64,000 bases of DNA from an uncultured Oscillospiraceae bacterium. GTDB taxonomy: Bacteria > Bacillota > Clostridia > Oscillospirales > Oscillospiraceae. A program made the translations under genes and the position numbers. Positions 24,664-33,326 of this stretch are shown piece after piece (position 1 is the first letter of the stretch; each line of letters begins with the position of its first letter). The notes under the pieces were generated by a model that worked only from the letters and a program-made list of their open reading frames with translations, ran no database searches and was not told where the DNA came from. The stretch covers positions 1 through 64,000 of the forward strand of contig CAKTXA010000011.1 in NCBI GenBank assembly GCA_934631005.1, given 5' to 3'.

Positions 24664-25087
24664 TCCCCGTGGAGCCGAAGCCGCCGCGGTCCTTTTCTGA
24701 CAGCTGGTCGCATTCCTCGAATTCGATCGCGGGCTGGGTCTCGAAGATGCGGAACTGACAGATGCGGTCGCCCTTTTCCAGCACGGTGTCGCGCGTGGCG
24801 TAGACGGGGATCTTCCATTCGTCGTTCGTGCCGCAATAGCTGTTGTCGATGACGCCCACAGAATTGGCCTGCAGGATGCCCCAGCGCTTAAATGTGGACG
24901 AGCGCGGCGCGGTGCGCGCCTCATACCCTGCCGGCAGCTGCATCGAAACGCCCAGCGGCACGAGCGTGAAATCGCCCGCGTGCAGCTGCATCGTCTCGGC
25001 GCAGTACAGGTCGATCCAGTCGCCCTTGTCGGTGATCTTCAGCCGCGGCGCGTCGGGGGAAAAATAGTGGATCTTGATCTTCAGCAT
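24656..25087 (-). CDS. dut: dUTP diphosphatase
   Basis: A 143-residue trimeric dUTPase that hydrolyses dUTP to dUMP, keeping uracil out of DNA and supplying the dTMP pathway. The five family motifs appear in order: DLYCAE-region motif 1, APRSST motif 2, GVIDNSYCGTNDEW motif 3 (catalytic Asp, substrate beta-hairpin), DRICQFRI motif 4 and DRGGFGSTG motif 5. Motif 3 normally reads GVIDxDYRG; here NSYCG is a mild variant. It lies 10 nt after nrdG on the same strand, so dUTP removal and ribonucleotide reduction are co-expressed. Confidence 0.92.
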   Translation of the reverse strand: MLKIKIHYFSPDAPRLKITDKGDWIDLYCAETMQLHAGDFTLVPLGVSMQLPAGYEARTAPRSSTFKRWGILQANSVGVIDNSYCGTNDEWKIPVYATRDTVLEKGDRICQFRIFETQPAIEFEECDQLSEKDRGGFGSTGRK

Positions 25088-25097
25088 AATACTCTCC

Positions 25098-25613
25098 TCA
25101 CTGCGCCTCGTCCCAGAGGACGACGGCGCCTGTTTTTAAGGTCTGCGGCATGTCGATGAGCCGCTGATTTTCCGACCCGCGGAAGCGCAGCGTCAGATTT
25201 TTCTTTTCCGCGATGAACGGCCCGTCCACCAGCACGTCCAGAAGTCCCAGCAGTTCCTGCGTCACGCCCGCGACCTGCGGAAGATTTTTGCCGTACACAT
25301 AGCCCGTGAACGACCAGACGGTCTTATCCGGATAGGCTGCGCGGAGCCTCTGCGTCAGCCGCAGCAGCGCCGGCTGGTTGCGCGGGTCAAACGGCTCGCC
25401 GCCGAGATACGTGATGCCGCGGATGTAGGGCTTGCCCACAAGCTCCAGAATGTGTTCCTCCACGGCCTCGTCAAACGGCTCGCCGTAGTCAAAATCCCAC
25501 GTCTCGGGGTTAAAGCAGTCCTTGCAGTGGTGTGTGCAGCCGGAGACGAACAGGCTCACCCGCACGCCCGGGCCGTTGGCAATGTCCCACGGCTTGATGC
25601 TGGCGTAATTCAT
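25098..25613 (-). CDS. nrdG: Anaerobic ribonucleoside-triphosphate reductase activating protein
   Basis: A 171-residue radical SAM activase that places the glycyl radical on NrdD. The 4Fe-4S motif is CTHHCKDC (Cys26, Cys30, Cys33), followed by GITYLGGEPFDPRN for SAM binding. The open frame reaches further upstream, but MNYASIKPWDIANGPGVRV at 25613 is the natural start, with AAAGGGGG before it. It is divergent from nrdD, with a NrdR-box-like site between them, rather than downstream of it as in many genomes. Confidence 0.93.
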   Translation of the reverse strand: MNYASIKPWDIANGPGVRVSLFVSGCTHHCKDCFNPETWDFDYGEPFDEAVEEHILELVGKPYIRGITYLGGEPFDPRNQPALLRLTQRLRAAYPDKTVWSFTGYVYGKNLPQVAGVTQELLGLLDVLVDGPFIAEKKNLTLRFRGSENQRLIDMPQTLKTGAVVLWDEAQ

Positions 25614-25684
25614 GCGCCCGCCCCCTTTCCTCCCGGCAAGTATAGCACGCTTTTGCCCCGCGTGCAACTGCCTTTTGCCGTGAA

Positions 25685-25700
25685 ACACAAGATATTGTGT
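25685..25700. promoter_or_regulatory. NrdR box 1
   Basis: ACACAAGATATTGTGT differs from the NrdR consensus ACACWATATATWGTGT at one core position. It lies about 70 nt before nrdG. A degenerate companion may lie 30 nt away (25715-25730), a spacing of about three helical turns. Confidence 0.7.
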
Positions 25701-25739
25701 TTCACGCAAAATTCCCACGCAATATCTTCGCGCTGCCTC

Positions 25740-25797
25740 TTGACATCCTCCGGCTTTTCCTGTATAGTTTCAATTGCAGCGGCACAAGATATTGTGG
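25740..25797 (+). promoter_or_regulatory. nrdD promoter with NrdR box 2
   Basis: TTGACA (25740-25745) and TATAGT (25763-25768) are spaced by 17 nt. GCACAAGATATTGTGG at 25782-25797 shares 14 of 16 bases with box 1 and lies just downstream of the expected start site, where a bound NrdR would block initiation. Confidence 0.75.
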
Positions 25798-25879
25798 TCA
25801 CTGCGCAGATCAATTTCTATATTTAGTATCAAATTGTTACTGTTTCTGTTTTGTACAGGGAAGAGAGGAGTATACGACC

Positions 25880-28105
25880 ATGAAGATCATCAAGCGAAAC
25901 GGCTCGGAGGCGACGTTCGATCTGATGAAGATCATCTCCGCCGTGACGAAGGCGAACAACGTCGTGTCCGAGGAGGACCGGCTCACGCCCATACAGATCC
26001 GCCGCATCGCCGAGAGCGTGGAGCTCTCATGCCAGTCGATGAACCGCGCGCTGAGCGTGGAGGAGATCCAGGATCTTGTCGAGCACCAGATCATGGCGCA
26101 CGGCGCGTATGAGGTCGCCAAAAAGTACATCACCTACCGCTACACCCGCACGCTCGTGCGCAAATCCAACACCACCGACGACAAGATCCTCACCCTCATC
26201 GAGTCGAACAACGAAGAGGTCAAGCAGGAAAACTCCAACAAAAACCCCACCGTCAACTCCGTCCAGCGCGACTATATGGCGGGCGAGGTATCCAAGGATC
26301 TGTCCAAGCGGCTGCTGCTGCCGCAGGACGTGGTCGAGGCGCATGAGGCCGGCATCATCCACTTCCACGACGCCGACTATTTTGCCCAGCATATGCACAA
26401 CTGCGACCTCGTGAACCTCGAGGATATGCTGCAGAACGGCACCGTCATCTCCGGCACGCTCATCGAAAAGCCGCACAGCTTCTCCACCGCCTGCAACATC
26501 GCCACGCAGATCATCGCGCAGATCGCGTCGAACCAGTACGGCGGGCAGTCCATTTCGCTGACGCATCTGGCGCCGTTTGTGGACGTGTCGCGGCAGAAGA
26601 TCCGCAAGTCCGTACTGGAAGAGCTGTCCGCCTTCGGCGTGGCGCCGGACGCGGCGGCGGTGGATAAGGTCGTGGAGGAGCGCCTGCGCGACGAGATCCG
26701 CCGCGGCGTGCAGACCATCCAGTATCAGGTCGTCACCTTGATGACCACCAACGGGCAGGCCCCGTTCATCACCGTGCTCATGTACCTCGGCGAGGCGCGC
26801 AATGAGCAGGAGCGGCACGACCTGGCCATCATCATCGAAGAGACGCTCAAGCAGCGCATCCAGGGCGTAAAGAACGAAAAGGGCGTGTGGATCACCCCGG
26901 CGTTCCCCAAGCTCATCTATGTGCTCGACGAGGACAATATCCACAGGGATTCGCCGTATTGGGAGCTGACGAAGCTCGCCGCCAAATGCACCGCCAAGCG
27001 CATGGTGCCGGACTATATCTCGGCGAAGAAAATGCGGGAGCTGAAGCTCTCCAAGGGCGAGACGCCGGGCCACGGCGACGTGTACACCTGCATGGGCTGC
27101 CGCAGCTTCCTCACGCCCGACCGCTCCGGAAACGGCTGGAACAATGTCGCGAACGCCGGCAACTATGAGCCGGGCAAGCCCAAGTACTACGGCCGGTTCA
27201 ATCAGGGCGTGGTCACCATCAACCTGCCCGACGTGGCGCTCTCGTCCGGCGGCGCGCTCGATAAGTTCTGGAAGATCTTTGACGAGCGGCTGGAGCTGTG
27301 CTACCGCGCGCTGATGTGCCGCCACAACCGCCTGCTCGGCACACTGTCGGATGCCGCGCCCATCCTGTGGCAGTACGGCGCGCTGGCGCGCCTGCCGAAG
27401 GGCGAGCCGATCGACAAGCTGCTCTACGGCGGCTACTCCACCATCTCGCTCGGCTACGCGGGGCTTTACGAGTGCGTCAAGTACATGACCGGCAAGTCGC
27501 ACACCGACCCGGCGGCAACGCCGTTTGCGCTGGAGGTCATGCAGCACATGAACGACGCCTGCAAGCGCTGGAAGGAAGCCACCGACATCGACTTCTCCCT
27601 CTACGGCACGCCGCTGGAGTCCACCACGTACAAGTTTGCGCAGTGCCTGCAGAAGCGCTTTGGCGTGATCGAGGGCATCACCGATAAGAACTATATCACG
27701 AACTCCTACCACATCCACGTCACCGAGCATATCAACGCCTTTGACAAGCTCCAGTTCGAGTCGCAGTTCCAGGCGCTCTCCCCCGGCGGCGCGATCAGCT
27801 ACGTCGAGGTGCCCAATATGCAGGGCAACATCGACGCCGTGCTGGAGGTCATGCAGTTCATCTACGAGCATATCATGTATGCCGAGCTGAACACGAAGTC
27901 CGACTACTGCCAGGTCTGCGGCTATGACGGCGAGATCGAGATCCGCGAGGACGTGGACGGCAAGCTCATCTGGGCCTGCCCGCAGTGCGGCAACACCGAC
28001 CAGTCGAAGATGAACGTCGCCCGCCGCACCTGCGGCTACATCGGCTCGCAGTTCTGGAATCAGGGCCGGACACAGGAGATCCGCGACCGCGTGCTGCATC
28101 TGTAA
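25880..28105 (+). CDS. nrdD: Anaerobic ribonucleoside-triphosphate reductase
   Basis: A 741-residue glycyl radical enzyme making deoxyribonucleotides under anoxia. An ATP-cone allosteric domain fills about residues 1-95 (KIIKRNGSEATFD...KYITYRYTRTLVR). The catalytic barrel follows, and near the C-terminus a zinc site (CQVCGYDG, CPQCGNTD) precedes the radical motif RRTCGYIGSQFW, with the radical Gly about residue 719. The upstream extension of the frame crosses the promoter, so the ATG at 25880 with GGAG at 9 nt is used. Activated by the divergently encoded NrdG. Confidence 0.96.
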   Translation: MKIIKRNGSEATFDLMKIISAVTKANNVVSEEDRLTPIQIRRIAESVELSCQSMNRALSVEEIQDLVEHQIMAHGAYEVAKKYITYRYTRTLVRKSNTTDDKILTLIESNNEEVKQENSNKNPTVNSVQRDYMAGEVSKDLSKRLLLPQDVVEAHEAGIIHFHDADYFAQHMHNCDLVNLEDMLQNGTVISGTLIEKPHSFSTACNIATQIIAQIASNQYGGQSISLTHLAPFVDVSRQKIRKSVLEELSAFGVAPDAAAVDKVVEERLRDEIRRGVQTIQYQVVTLMTTNGQAPFITVLMYLGEARNEQERHDLAIIIEETLKQRIQGVKNEKGVWITPAFPKLIYVLDEDNIHRDSPYWELTKLAAKCTAKRMVPDYISAKKMRELKLSKGETPGHGDVYTCMGCRSFLTPDRSGNGWNNVANAGNYEPGKPKYYGRFNQGVVTINLPDVALSSGGALDKFWKIFDERLELCYRALMCRHNRLLGTLSDAAPILWQYGALARLPKGEPIDKLLYGGYSTISLGYAGLYECVKYMTGKSHTDPAATPFALEVMQHMNDACKRWKEATDIDFSLYGTPLESTTYKFAQCLQKRFGVIEGITDKNYITNSYHIHVTEHINAFDKLQFESQFQALSPGGAISYVEVPNMQGNIDAVLEVMQFIYEHIMYAELNTKSDYCQVCGYDGEIEIREDVDGKLIWACPQCGNTDQSKMNVARRTCGYIGSQFWNQGRTQEIRDRVLHL

Positions 28106-28150
28106 GCCCGCGCGCGCCGCATTTCGGAATTTCATATCGGAGGAGCTCTT

Positions 28151-29800
28151 ATGTCCTTTTACAAGCGCAAGCCGGACATCATCATCAAAAACGGCACCAT
28201 CGTGGACGGCACCGGCGACCTGCCCTATTTTGCGGACATCGCCATCATCGGCGACAGGATCGACTACATCGGCGATCTGCGGGGCGTGGACGCGCCGCTC
28301 GTCATCGACGCACACCATAAATACGTCACCCCCGGCTTCATCGACCCCCACACGCACTCCGACTGGTCCATCTGGGCCAACCCCGAAGCGCAGAGCTCCG
28401 TCCGTCAGGGCGTCACGACCGAGGTCCTCGGCAACTGCGGCTACTCCATGCGCCGCCCGTCGATGGACACGCTGACGTTTGACCCTGCCGGAAGCGGCGT
28501 GTTCAGCGTCTATGACCGCGGCTGCATCCCCGCGCCGCGCGGGGCCATGGCCGCCGTGCTGGATAAGATGGACGCCATCGGCGCATCCATCAACACCGTC
28601 TGGCTGTGCGGGCACAACTCGCTGCGCCAGCTCGCGGGGCTCTACACCCCCGACTATACGCCCGAGCAGTTCGAGACCATGGCCGCCCTCCTGCGTGAGG
28701 CGATGGAGGCGGGCTTTGCCGGCTTTTCGACGGGGCTGGAGTTCGTCCCCGGCATCACCTCCCGCCCCGAAGAGATCGAGCGGCTGGCGATGATCGCGGC
28801 GGAATACGACGCGAACTACTCCACACATATGCGCGACGAGGGCACGTATATCTTAGAGGCCATCAACGAATTCTTGAACGTCATCCGCAAAACAGGGCTC
28901 CGCGGCACCGTTTCGCACCTCAACGTCAAATATGACAACGGCATCCCCGACGACTACCTGCAAAAGGGCATGCAGATGCTCAAGGATGCGCGCAGCATCG
29001 AGCATCTGAATGTCCTGTGCGATATGCTGCCCACGTGCTTTGCCACCGGCGACGCGCTGGCGATGATGCCGCCCTGGCTGTATGCAAACGGCTGGGACGA
29101 GGCGCGCAGGACGCTCCGCGACCCGGCCGGGCGCACGCGCGTGAAGGGCGACATGAACCGCTACTGGCGCTTCCTCGCCGCCGGGCAGTGGGAAAGGCTT
29201 CTGTATGTCCAGCCGCCGTATCAGCCCGAGATCGCGAACACGCTCTTTGCGGACCTTGCCAGGCAGCGCGGCCGCGCGCCCGACGATCTGTTTTTGGACA
29301 TTCTGGCGGACGCGCCGACGCTGGACGCGGCGCAGTCGATCCTGATGCAGGGCACGGTGTTCCGCGAGCAGACCATGATCGACAGCGTCGTGACCGACCC
29401 GATCTATATGTGGCAGAGCGACAGCACGACCACCGTGGAGACGGGCGAGCTGGCCCGGCAGACGGCGAACGTGCAGAACTATATGTCCATCACGTATTTC
29501 TTTACGCGCTACGTCCGCGACCTCGGCGCGATCTCCATCGAGCAGGCCGTGCGCAAGGCCACGTCCATGCCCGCGAAGCACTTCCATCTGGACGGCCGCG
29601 GCGTGCTGGCTGCCGGGAACTACGCCGACATCAACGTCTTTGACCTGAACGCGCTGAAGATCCACTCGACGTTTACCGATGTCTGCCGCTGCTCCAGCGG
29701 CATGGACTATGTGCTCGTCAACGGCGTGCCCGTGATCGCAAACGGCGGGCACACCCACGCCCGCGCCGGCAGGACGCTCCGCCATCTTCCCAAAAAATGA
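28151..29800 (+). CDS. D-aminoacylase / N-acyl-D-amino-acid deacylase family amidohydrolase
   Basis: A 549-residue metal-dependent amidohydrolase. The N-terminal small domain (DIIIKNGTIVDGTGD) leads to GFIDPHTHSD with the metal-binding HxH, then GNCGYS, then further His/Asp sites (STHMRDEG, GTVSHLNV). The C-terminal strand VFDLNALKIHSTF closes the family pattern. Such enzymes release D-amino acids from N-acyl forms, or cleave related amides. GGAGGAG lies before the ATG. It starts 45 nt after nrdD with no terminator between, so some read-through is likely, although the functions are unrelated. Confidence 0.82.
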   Translation: MSFYKRKPDIIIKNGTIVDGTGDLPYFADIAIIGDRIDYIGDLRGVDAPLVIDAHHKYVTPGFIDPHTHSDWSIWANPEAQSSVRQGVTTEVLGNCGYSMRRPSMDTLTFDPAGSGVFSVYDRGCIPAPRGAMAAVLDKMDAIGASINTVWLCGHNSLRQLAGLYTPDYTPEQFETMAALLREAMEAGFAGFSTGLEFVPGITSRPEEIERLAMIAAEYDANYSTHMRDEGTYILEAINEFLNVIRKTGLRGTVSHLNVKYDNGIPDDYLQKGMQMLKDARSIEHLNVLCDMLPTCFATGDALAMMPPWLYANGWDEARRTLRDPAGRTRVKGDMNRYWRFLAAGQWERLLYVQPPYQPEIANTLFADLARQRGRAPDDLFLDILADAPTLDAAQSILMQGTVFREQTMIDSVVTDPIYMWQSDSTTTVETGELARQTANVQNYMSITYFFTRYVRDLGAISIEQAVRKATSMPAKHFHLDGRGVLAAGNYADINVFDLNALKIHSTFTDVCRCSSGMDYVLVNGVPVIANGGHTHARAGRTLRHLPKK

Positions 29801-29816
29801 CCGCACATAAAGATCA

Positions 29817-29851
29817 CCCCGGCAGGACAGTCGTCCTGCCGGGGCGTTTTT
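29817..29851 (+). terminator. Terminator after amidohydrolase gene
   Basis: The 12-bp stem CCCCGGCAGGAC/GTCCTGCCGGGG has a 4-nt loop followed by CGTTTTT. Confidence 0.88.
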
Positions 29852-29897
29852 ATGCCTTCAAAACCCGCACGGCGCTTTGTGCCCGCCGGGGATGGGA

Positions 29898-30932
29898 TCA
29901 GTCGGTGAGCTTGCGGCAGCTCTGCTGGATGGACAGATGGTGCGGCAGCTCGATGCGTACGGGGTCGGTGTGCTTGCCGTCCATGCGGTCGTTGAGCAGG
30001 ATGGCCGCAAAGCGGCCCAGATCGTACTTCTGCATATTCACCGTGGTCAGCTGCGGCTCGATGAACGAGCTGAGCTCCACGCCGTCGTGCCCGGCCACGG
30101 AAATATCCTCCGGGATGCGGATGCCGTTGCGCTTGAGCGCGCTGATCGTGGCCACAGCGCAGCTGTCGGTGGAGCAGATGATCGCGTCCGGCAGCCGTAC
30201 GCCTGAGGCGAGGAACCGTTCGATCGCCTCATAGGCGCACTCGGCGGTCAGCTCCACGTTCAAGCACAGCTCCGGCTCCAGCGGCAGGCCGTGGTGCTTG
30301 AGCGAGTCGCGGTAGGCGTCAAAGCGGGATTCGTTGATGACCGGGCCGTTCTTTTTCGGGATCACGCCCAAAAACGCGATGCGCCGGTGGCCGATGCCGA
30401 TGAGATAGTCCATTATGTCGCGAATGGCGTGGTAGGAGTTGCACACGACCTGATCCATCGGAAAGTCCAGCGGGTTGAGCCCCGCGTAGACGATGTTGCG
30501 CGTGAGCGTGTGCAGAAAGCGGATCTTCTCCTGCGAGATACGGCCGAGGAGAATGATGCCGCTGTAGCGCGAACACTCGGTCTCCAGCGCGCGGATCGAC
30601 TCGTCGATGCCGACGGCGGAGAGCATCTGCGCCAGACGGCAGTTGTATTTCTGCAGCTCCATCTGGATGCCGCGCATGATCTCGGCGTAGACATAATCGG
30701 AATACGTATACGCCTGCCCGGACAGGATACACAGGATCTGCCGGTTCGGCTGTACCACCGCCTCCGGCGCCGCGCCGCCGTAATAGCCCAGCTGCGCCGC
30801 CGCCTGCTGCACACGCTCGGCCGTGGCCTTGCTGGCGGGCTTACGGGTGTCGTGGCTGAGCACGCGCGATACCGTGGACACCGACACCCCGGCCAGCGCC
30901 GCGATCTCATAGAGCTTGATGCGATCGCCCAT
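29898..30932 (-). CDS. LacI family transcriptional regulator of the catabolic operon
   Basis: A 344-residue repressor: helix-turn-helix LYEIAALAGVSVSTVSRVLS near the start, hinge-side region DTRKPASKATAERVQQA and a periplasmic-binding-like effector domain (LIGIGHRRIAFLGVIP, DAIICSTDSCAVATISALKR). A TTG at 30938 is too close to GGAG; the ATG at 30932 has 9 nt spacing. It is divergent from the large transport/catabolic operon starting at 31176, whose upstream region has two palindromes of the CCAAN(5)TTGG type, so it very likely represses that operon until a pathway intermediate binds. Confidence 0.9.
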   Translation of the reverse strand: MGDRIKLYEIAALAGVSVSTVSRVLSHDTRKPASKATAERVQQAAAQLGYYGGAAPEAVVQPNRQILCILSGQAYTYSDYVYAEIMRGIQMELQKYNCRLAQMLSAVGIDESIRALETECSRYSGIILLGRISQEKIRFLHTLTRNIVYAGLNPLDFPMDQVVCNSYHAIRDIMDYLIGIGHRRIAFLGVIPKKNGPVINESRFDAYRDSLKHHGLPLEPELCLNVELTAECAYEAIERFLASGVRLPDAIICSTDSCAVATISALKRNGIRIPEDISVAGHDGVELSSFIEPQLTTVNMQKYDLGRFAAILLNDRMDGKHTDPVRIELPHHLSIQQSCRKLTD

Positions 30933-31001
30933 TTCCAATCACTCCAAAATTCCAAAAATATTTCACAAAAACAGAAAATGCTTTTTATGCAATTATTATA
31001 G

Positions 31002-31014
31002 CCAAATAATTTGG
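31002..31014. promoter_or_regulatory. LacI-type operator O1
   Basis: CCAAATAATTTGG is a perfect 13-bp palindrome about 24 nt upstream of the -35 element of the operon promoter. Its centre is about 132 bp from the centre of the second operator. Confidence 0.6.
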
Positions 31015-31037
31015 ATGTGTCAACCCGTGAAAATCCA

Positions 31038-31066
31038 TTGACAATGTACAAATTCTTCTGTAAACT
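31038..31066 (+). promoter_or_regulatory. Promoter of the catabolic operon
   Basis: TTGACA and TAAACT are spaced by 17 nt. The expected start near 31073 gives a leader of about 100 nt that contains the second operator. Confidence 0.65.
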
Positions 31067-31128
31067 CAGGCTATGCACCGGCTATTTTTGTACCACTTCA
31101 CAAAAGCAGCCGTGCAAGCACAATTACC

Positions 31129-31151
31129 GTTATCCAACAATTTTGGATAAC
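31129..31151. promoter_or_regulatory. LacI-type operator O2
   Basis: GTTATCCA and TGGATAAC form an exact 8-bp inverted repeat with a 7-nt spacer; the core CCAACAATTTTGG resembles O1. It lies in the transcribed leader, ending 25 nt before the first start codon, where a repressor would block elongation or loop to O1. Confidence 0.6.
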
Positions 31152-31175
31152 AAGGGAAAATTAGGAGGACACGAA

Positions 31176-32390
31176 ATGAAAAAGAGTACAAAGATCCTGG
31201 CAGTTCTGCTGAGCCTGATCATGCTGATCGGTATGCTGGCAGGCTGCGCCGGCAAGAACGCCCCCGCTGAGACCCCCGCTGCCGCGGAAACGCCCGCTGC
31301 CGAGGCCCCCGCCGCCGAGACCCCGGCCGAAGGCACTTCGGAAGAGCCCGCCGCCACCTCGCTGGGCCTGACCCCGCTGGCGGAGCGGACGACCATCGAC
31401 CTTGGTTACTTCTCCGGCGCGCTGTACAGCGCGATCGTTTACGGCGCCGACCAGAAGGGCTGGTTCGACGAGGTCGGCATCGACCTGAACTATCAGTCCT
31501 TCAGCGCGGGCCCCGCCATGATGGAAGCCAACGCCAACTGGGACATCGGCCTGGCCGGCGGCCCGGGCGCGCTGAGCGGCCTGGTGGGCTATGACATCCA
31601 CTGCATCGCCGTGGTCGACCACGAGGTCGAGCAGCGCCTGTATGTCCGTCCCGACTCCGCCATCGCGCAGTCCGGCAAGGGCCACATCGAGGGCTATCCC
31701 AATATCATGGGCACCCCCGACGACTGGAGAGGCACCACGTGGATCATGCCGGTCGGCACGACCATCTATAAGGTCTTTGTCGACACGCTGGGCAAGCTCG
31801 GTCTGACGCTGGACGATGTGACGGTCATCAACATGGACGTCTCCAGCGCGAAGTCCGCGTTCCTCGGCGGTCAGGGCGACGGCATCGGCTGCTGGAACAC
31901 CATCTCCTTCGCCGTGGCCGACGAGGGCTACCCCATCGCCGCCAGCTCTGAGGACGGCAGCATCCTGCCCTCCACCATCGTGGCAACGCAGGACGGCCTG
32001 ACGAACAAGTTTGACGCCATCGAGAAGTTCCTCGAGGTCTTTGTGAAGGCGCAGGACTATTTCTCCGCGCATCACGACGAGTACGCCGCCTATAACTACG
32101 AGACCTGCAACGAAGAGGGCGTCACCTGCACCGAGGACTCCTCGGCCCGCTTCATCGAGACCTACGCCTTCATCCCCGGCGACGAGATCATCAAGAATGC
32201 TCTGACCATGGTCGACGACGCCAACGGCAGCGGCCAGGTGTCCGTGATGGCGTCCGATCTGCTGGGCATGATGGACTTCTTCATTGAGCTCGGCACCTAC
32301 ACCAAGGAAAACCGCGCACATATCCTGGACAACAACCTCATCGACAGCAGCGTTGCGCAGGCTGTCGCCGCCGACCTCGGCATCCAGTAA
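31176..32390 (+). CDS. NitT/TauT-family ABC transporter substrate-binding lipoprotein
   Basis: A 404-residue lipoprotein, lipidated Cys about residue 24, with a long Pro/Ala/Glu/Thr linker to about residue 65. The mature domain is a type II binding fold like SsuA/TauA/ThiY (TIDLGYFSGALYSAIVYGAD, GWFDEVGIDLNYQSFSAGPA, ANWDIGLAGGPGALSGLVGY). Family members bind sulfonates, nitrate, taurine, pyrimidines or aromatic acids. The ATG at 31176 has AGGAGG upstream. It opens the large operon under LacI control, and a 13-bp hairpin separates it from the permease genes. Confidence 0.85.
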   Translation: MKKSTKILAVLLSLIMLIGMLAGCAGKNAPAETPAAAETPAAEAPAAETPAEGTSEEPAATSLGLTPLAERTTIDLGYFSGALYSAIVYGADQKGWFDEVGIDLNYQSFSAGPAMMEANANWDIGLAGGPGALSGLVGYDIHCIAVVDHEVEQRLYVRPDSAIAQSGKGHIEGYPNIMGTPDDWRGTTWIMPVGTTIYKVFVDTLGKLGLTLDDVTVINMDVSSAKSAFLGGQGDGIGCWNTISFAVADEGYPIAASSEDGSILPSTIVATQDGLTNKFDAIEKFLEVFVKAQDYFSAHHDEYAAYNYETCNEEGVTCTEDSSARFIETYAFIPGDEIIKNALTMVDDANGSGQVSVMASDLLGMMDFFIELGTYTKENRAHILDNNLIDSSVAQAVAADLGIQ

Positions 32391-32432
32391 GCACGATCCC
32401 GGCAGATACCCCGCGAATTCCCAGCAAACGAA

Positions 32433-32462
32433 CATCCTGCGCTCCTTGCGGAGCGCAGGATG
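32433..32462 (+). promoter_or_regulatory. Intercistronic hairpin after the binding-protein gene
   Basis: The 13-bp stem CATCCTGCGCTCC/GGAGCGCAGGATG has a TTGC loop and no T-run. It is placed like the hairpin after livJ and is probably a 3' stabiliser of the binding-protein message. Confidence 0.6.
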
Positions 32463-32498
32463 CTCCCGCTGATCACTCCGCTCTGAGAGGTAGTTCAT

Positions 32499-33326
32499 AT
32501 GAACAAGAAACAACGGAACAACAAAACCGTACTGCATCGCGGCGACAAGGCGAGCCCCTATACCTACGCCATGCTGTCGATCGCGGGCGTGCTCTCATTT
32601 CTGCTTTTGTGGCAGATCGTCACCGACACCGGGCTGGTCTCGTCCCGCTATCTGACGCAGCCCGTTGAGCTGGTCAAGCTGTTTTTTGCAAAATTCACGG
32701 ACACGCAGCCCGAGGGCGCAACGCTGCCGATGAACATCGCCGCCAGCTTGAGGATCGCCGTCATCGGTCTGGTGCTGGCCATCGTCATCGGCGTGCCGAT
32801 GGGCTGGCTGATGGGCTGGTATCCCAACATCGACGCGTTCGTGAAGCCTGTATTTGAGATCATTCGCCCCATCCCGCCCATCTCGTGGATCCCGCTGACG
32901 ATCGTCTGGCTTGGGATCGGCATCGGCGCCAAGGCGTTTATCATTTTCTTCTCCGCGTTCATCCCCTGCGTCATCAACTCCTACACCGGCATCAAGCAGA
33001 CGAGCCCCATCCTCATCAATGTCGCCAAGACGTGCGGGGCCTCGAACTTTACCATCTTCCGCAAGGTCGGCATCCCCTCGTCGCTGCCGGTCACGTTCGC
33101 GGGCATCCGCGTGGCGCTCGGCAACTCCTGGTCTACGCTCGTGGCGGCGGAGATGCTGGCGGCCAACGTCGGCCTCGGCTACATGATCCAGATGGGCCGG
33201 ATGTTCGCCCGCCCGGACATCATCATCCTCGGCATGGTCGTCATCGGCGCGCTGGGCGCGCTGTTCGCCGTCATCCTCGGCGCGCTGGAAAAGTGTTTTG
33301 TGAAAGGACGGAACACGAATGGCTAA
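32499..33326 (+). CDS. NitT/TauT-family ABC transporter permease 1
   Basis: A 275-residue inner-membrane permease of the SsuC/TauC type with about six helices. The conserved loop EIIRPIPPISWIPLTIVWLG and the ATPase-coupling EAA-like loop INVAKTCGASNFTIFRKVGI are present. GAGAGG lies before the ATG at 32499. Its 3' end overlaps the next permease by 8 nt. Classical SsuC/TauC work as homodimers; here two different permeases are encoded side by side, implying a heterodimeric channel. Confidence 0.9.
   Translation: MNKKQRNNKTVLHRGDKASPYTYAMLSIAGVLSFLLLWQIVTDTGLVSSRYLTQPVELVKLFFAKFTDTQPEGATLPMNIAASLRIAVIGLVLAIVIGVPMGWLMGWYPNIDAFVKPVFEIIRPIPPISWIPLTIVWLGIGIGAKAFIIFFSAFIPCVINSYTGIKQTSPILINVAKTCGASNFTIFRKVGIPSSLPVTFAGIRVALGNSWSTLVAAEMLAANVGLGYMIQMGRMFARPDIIILGMVVIGALGALFAVILGALEKCFVKGRNTNG

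Noticed and set aside
26027..28828. 933-codon open frame antisense to nrdD and the amidohydrolase gene
   Set aside because: It mirrors two well-supported genes and spans their junction; there is no ribosome site or recognisable motif.
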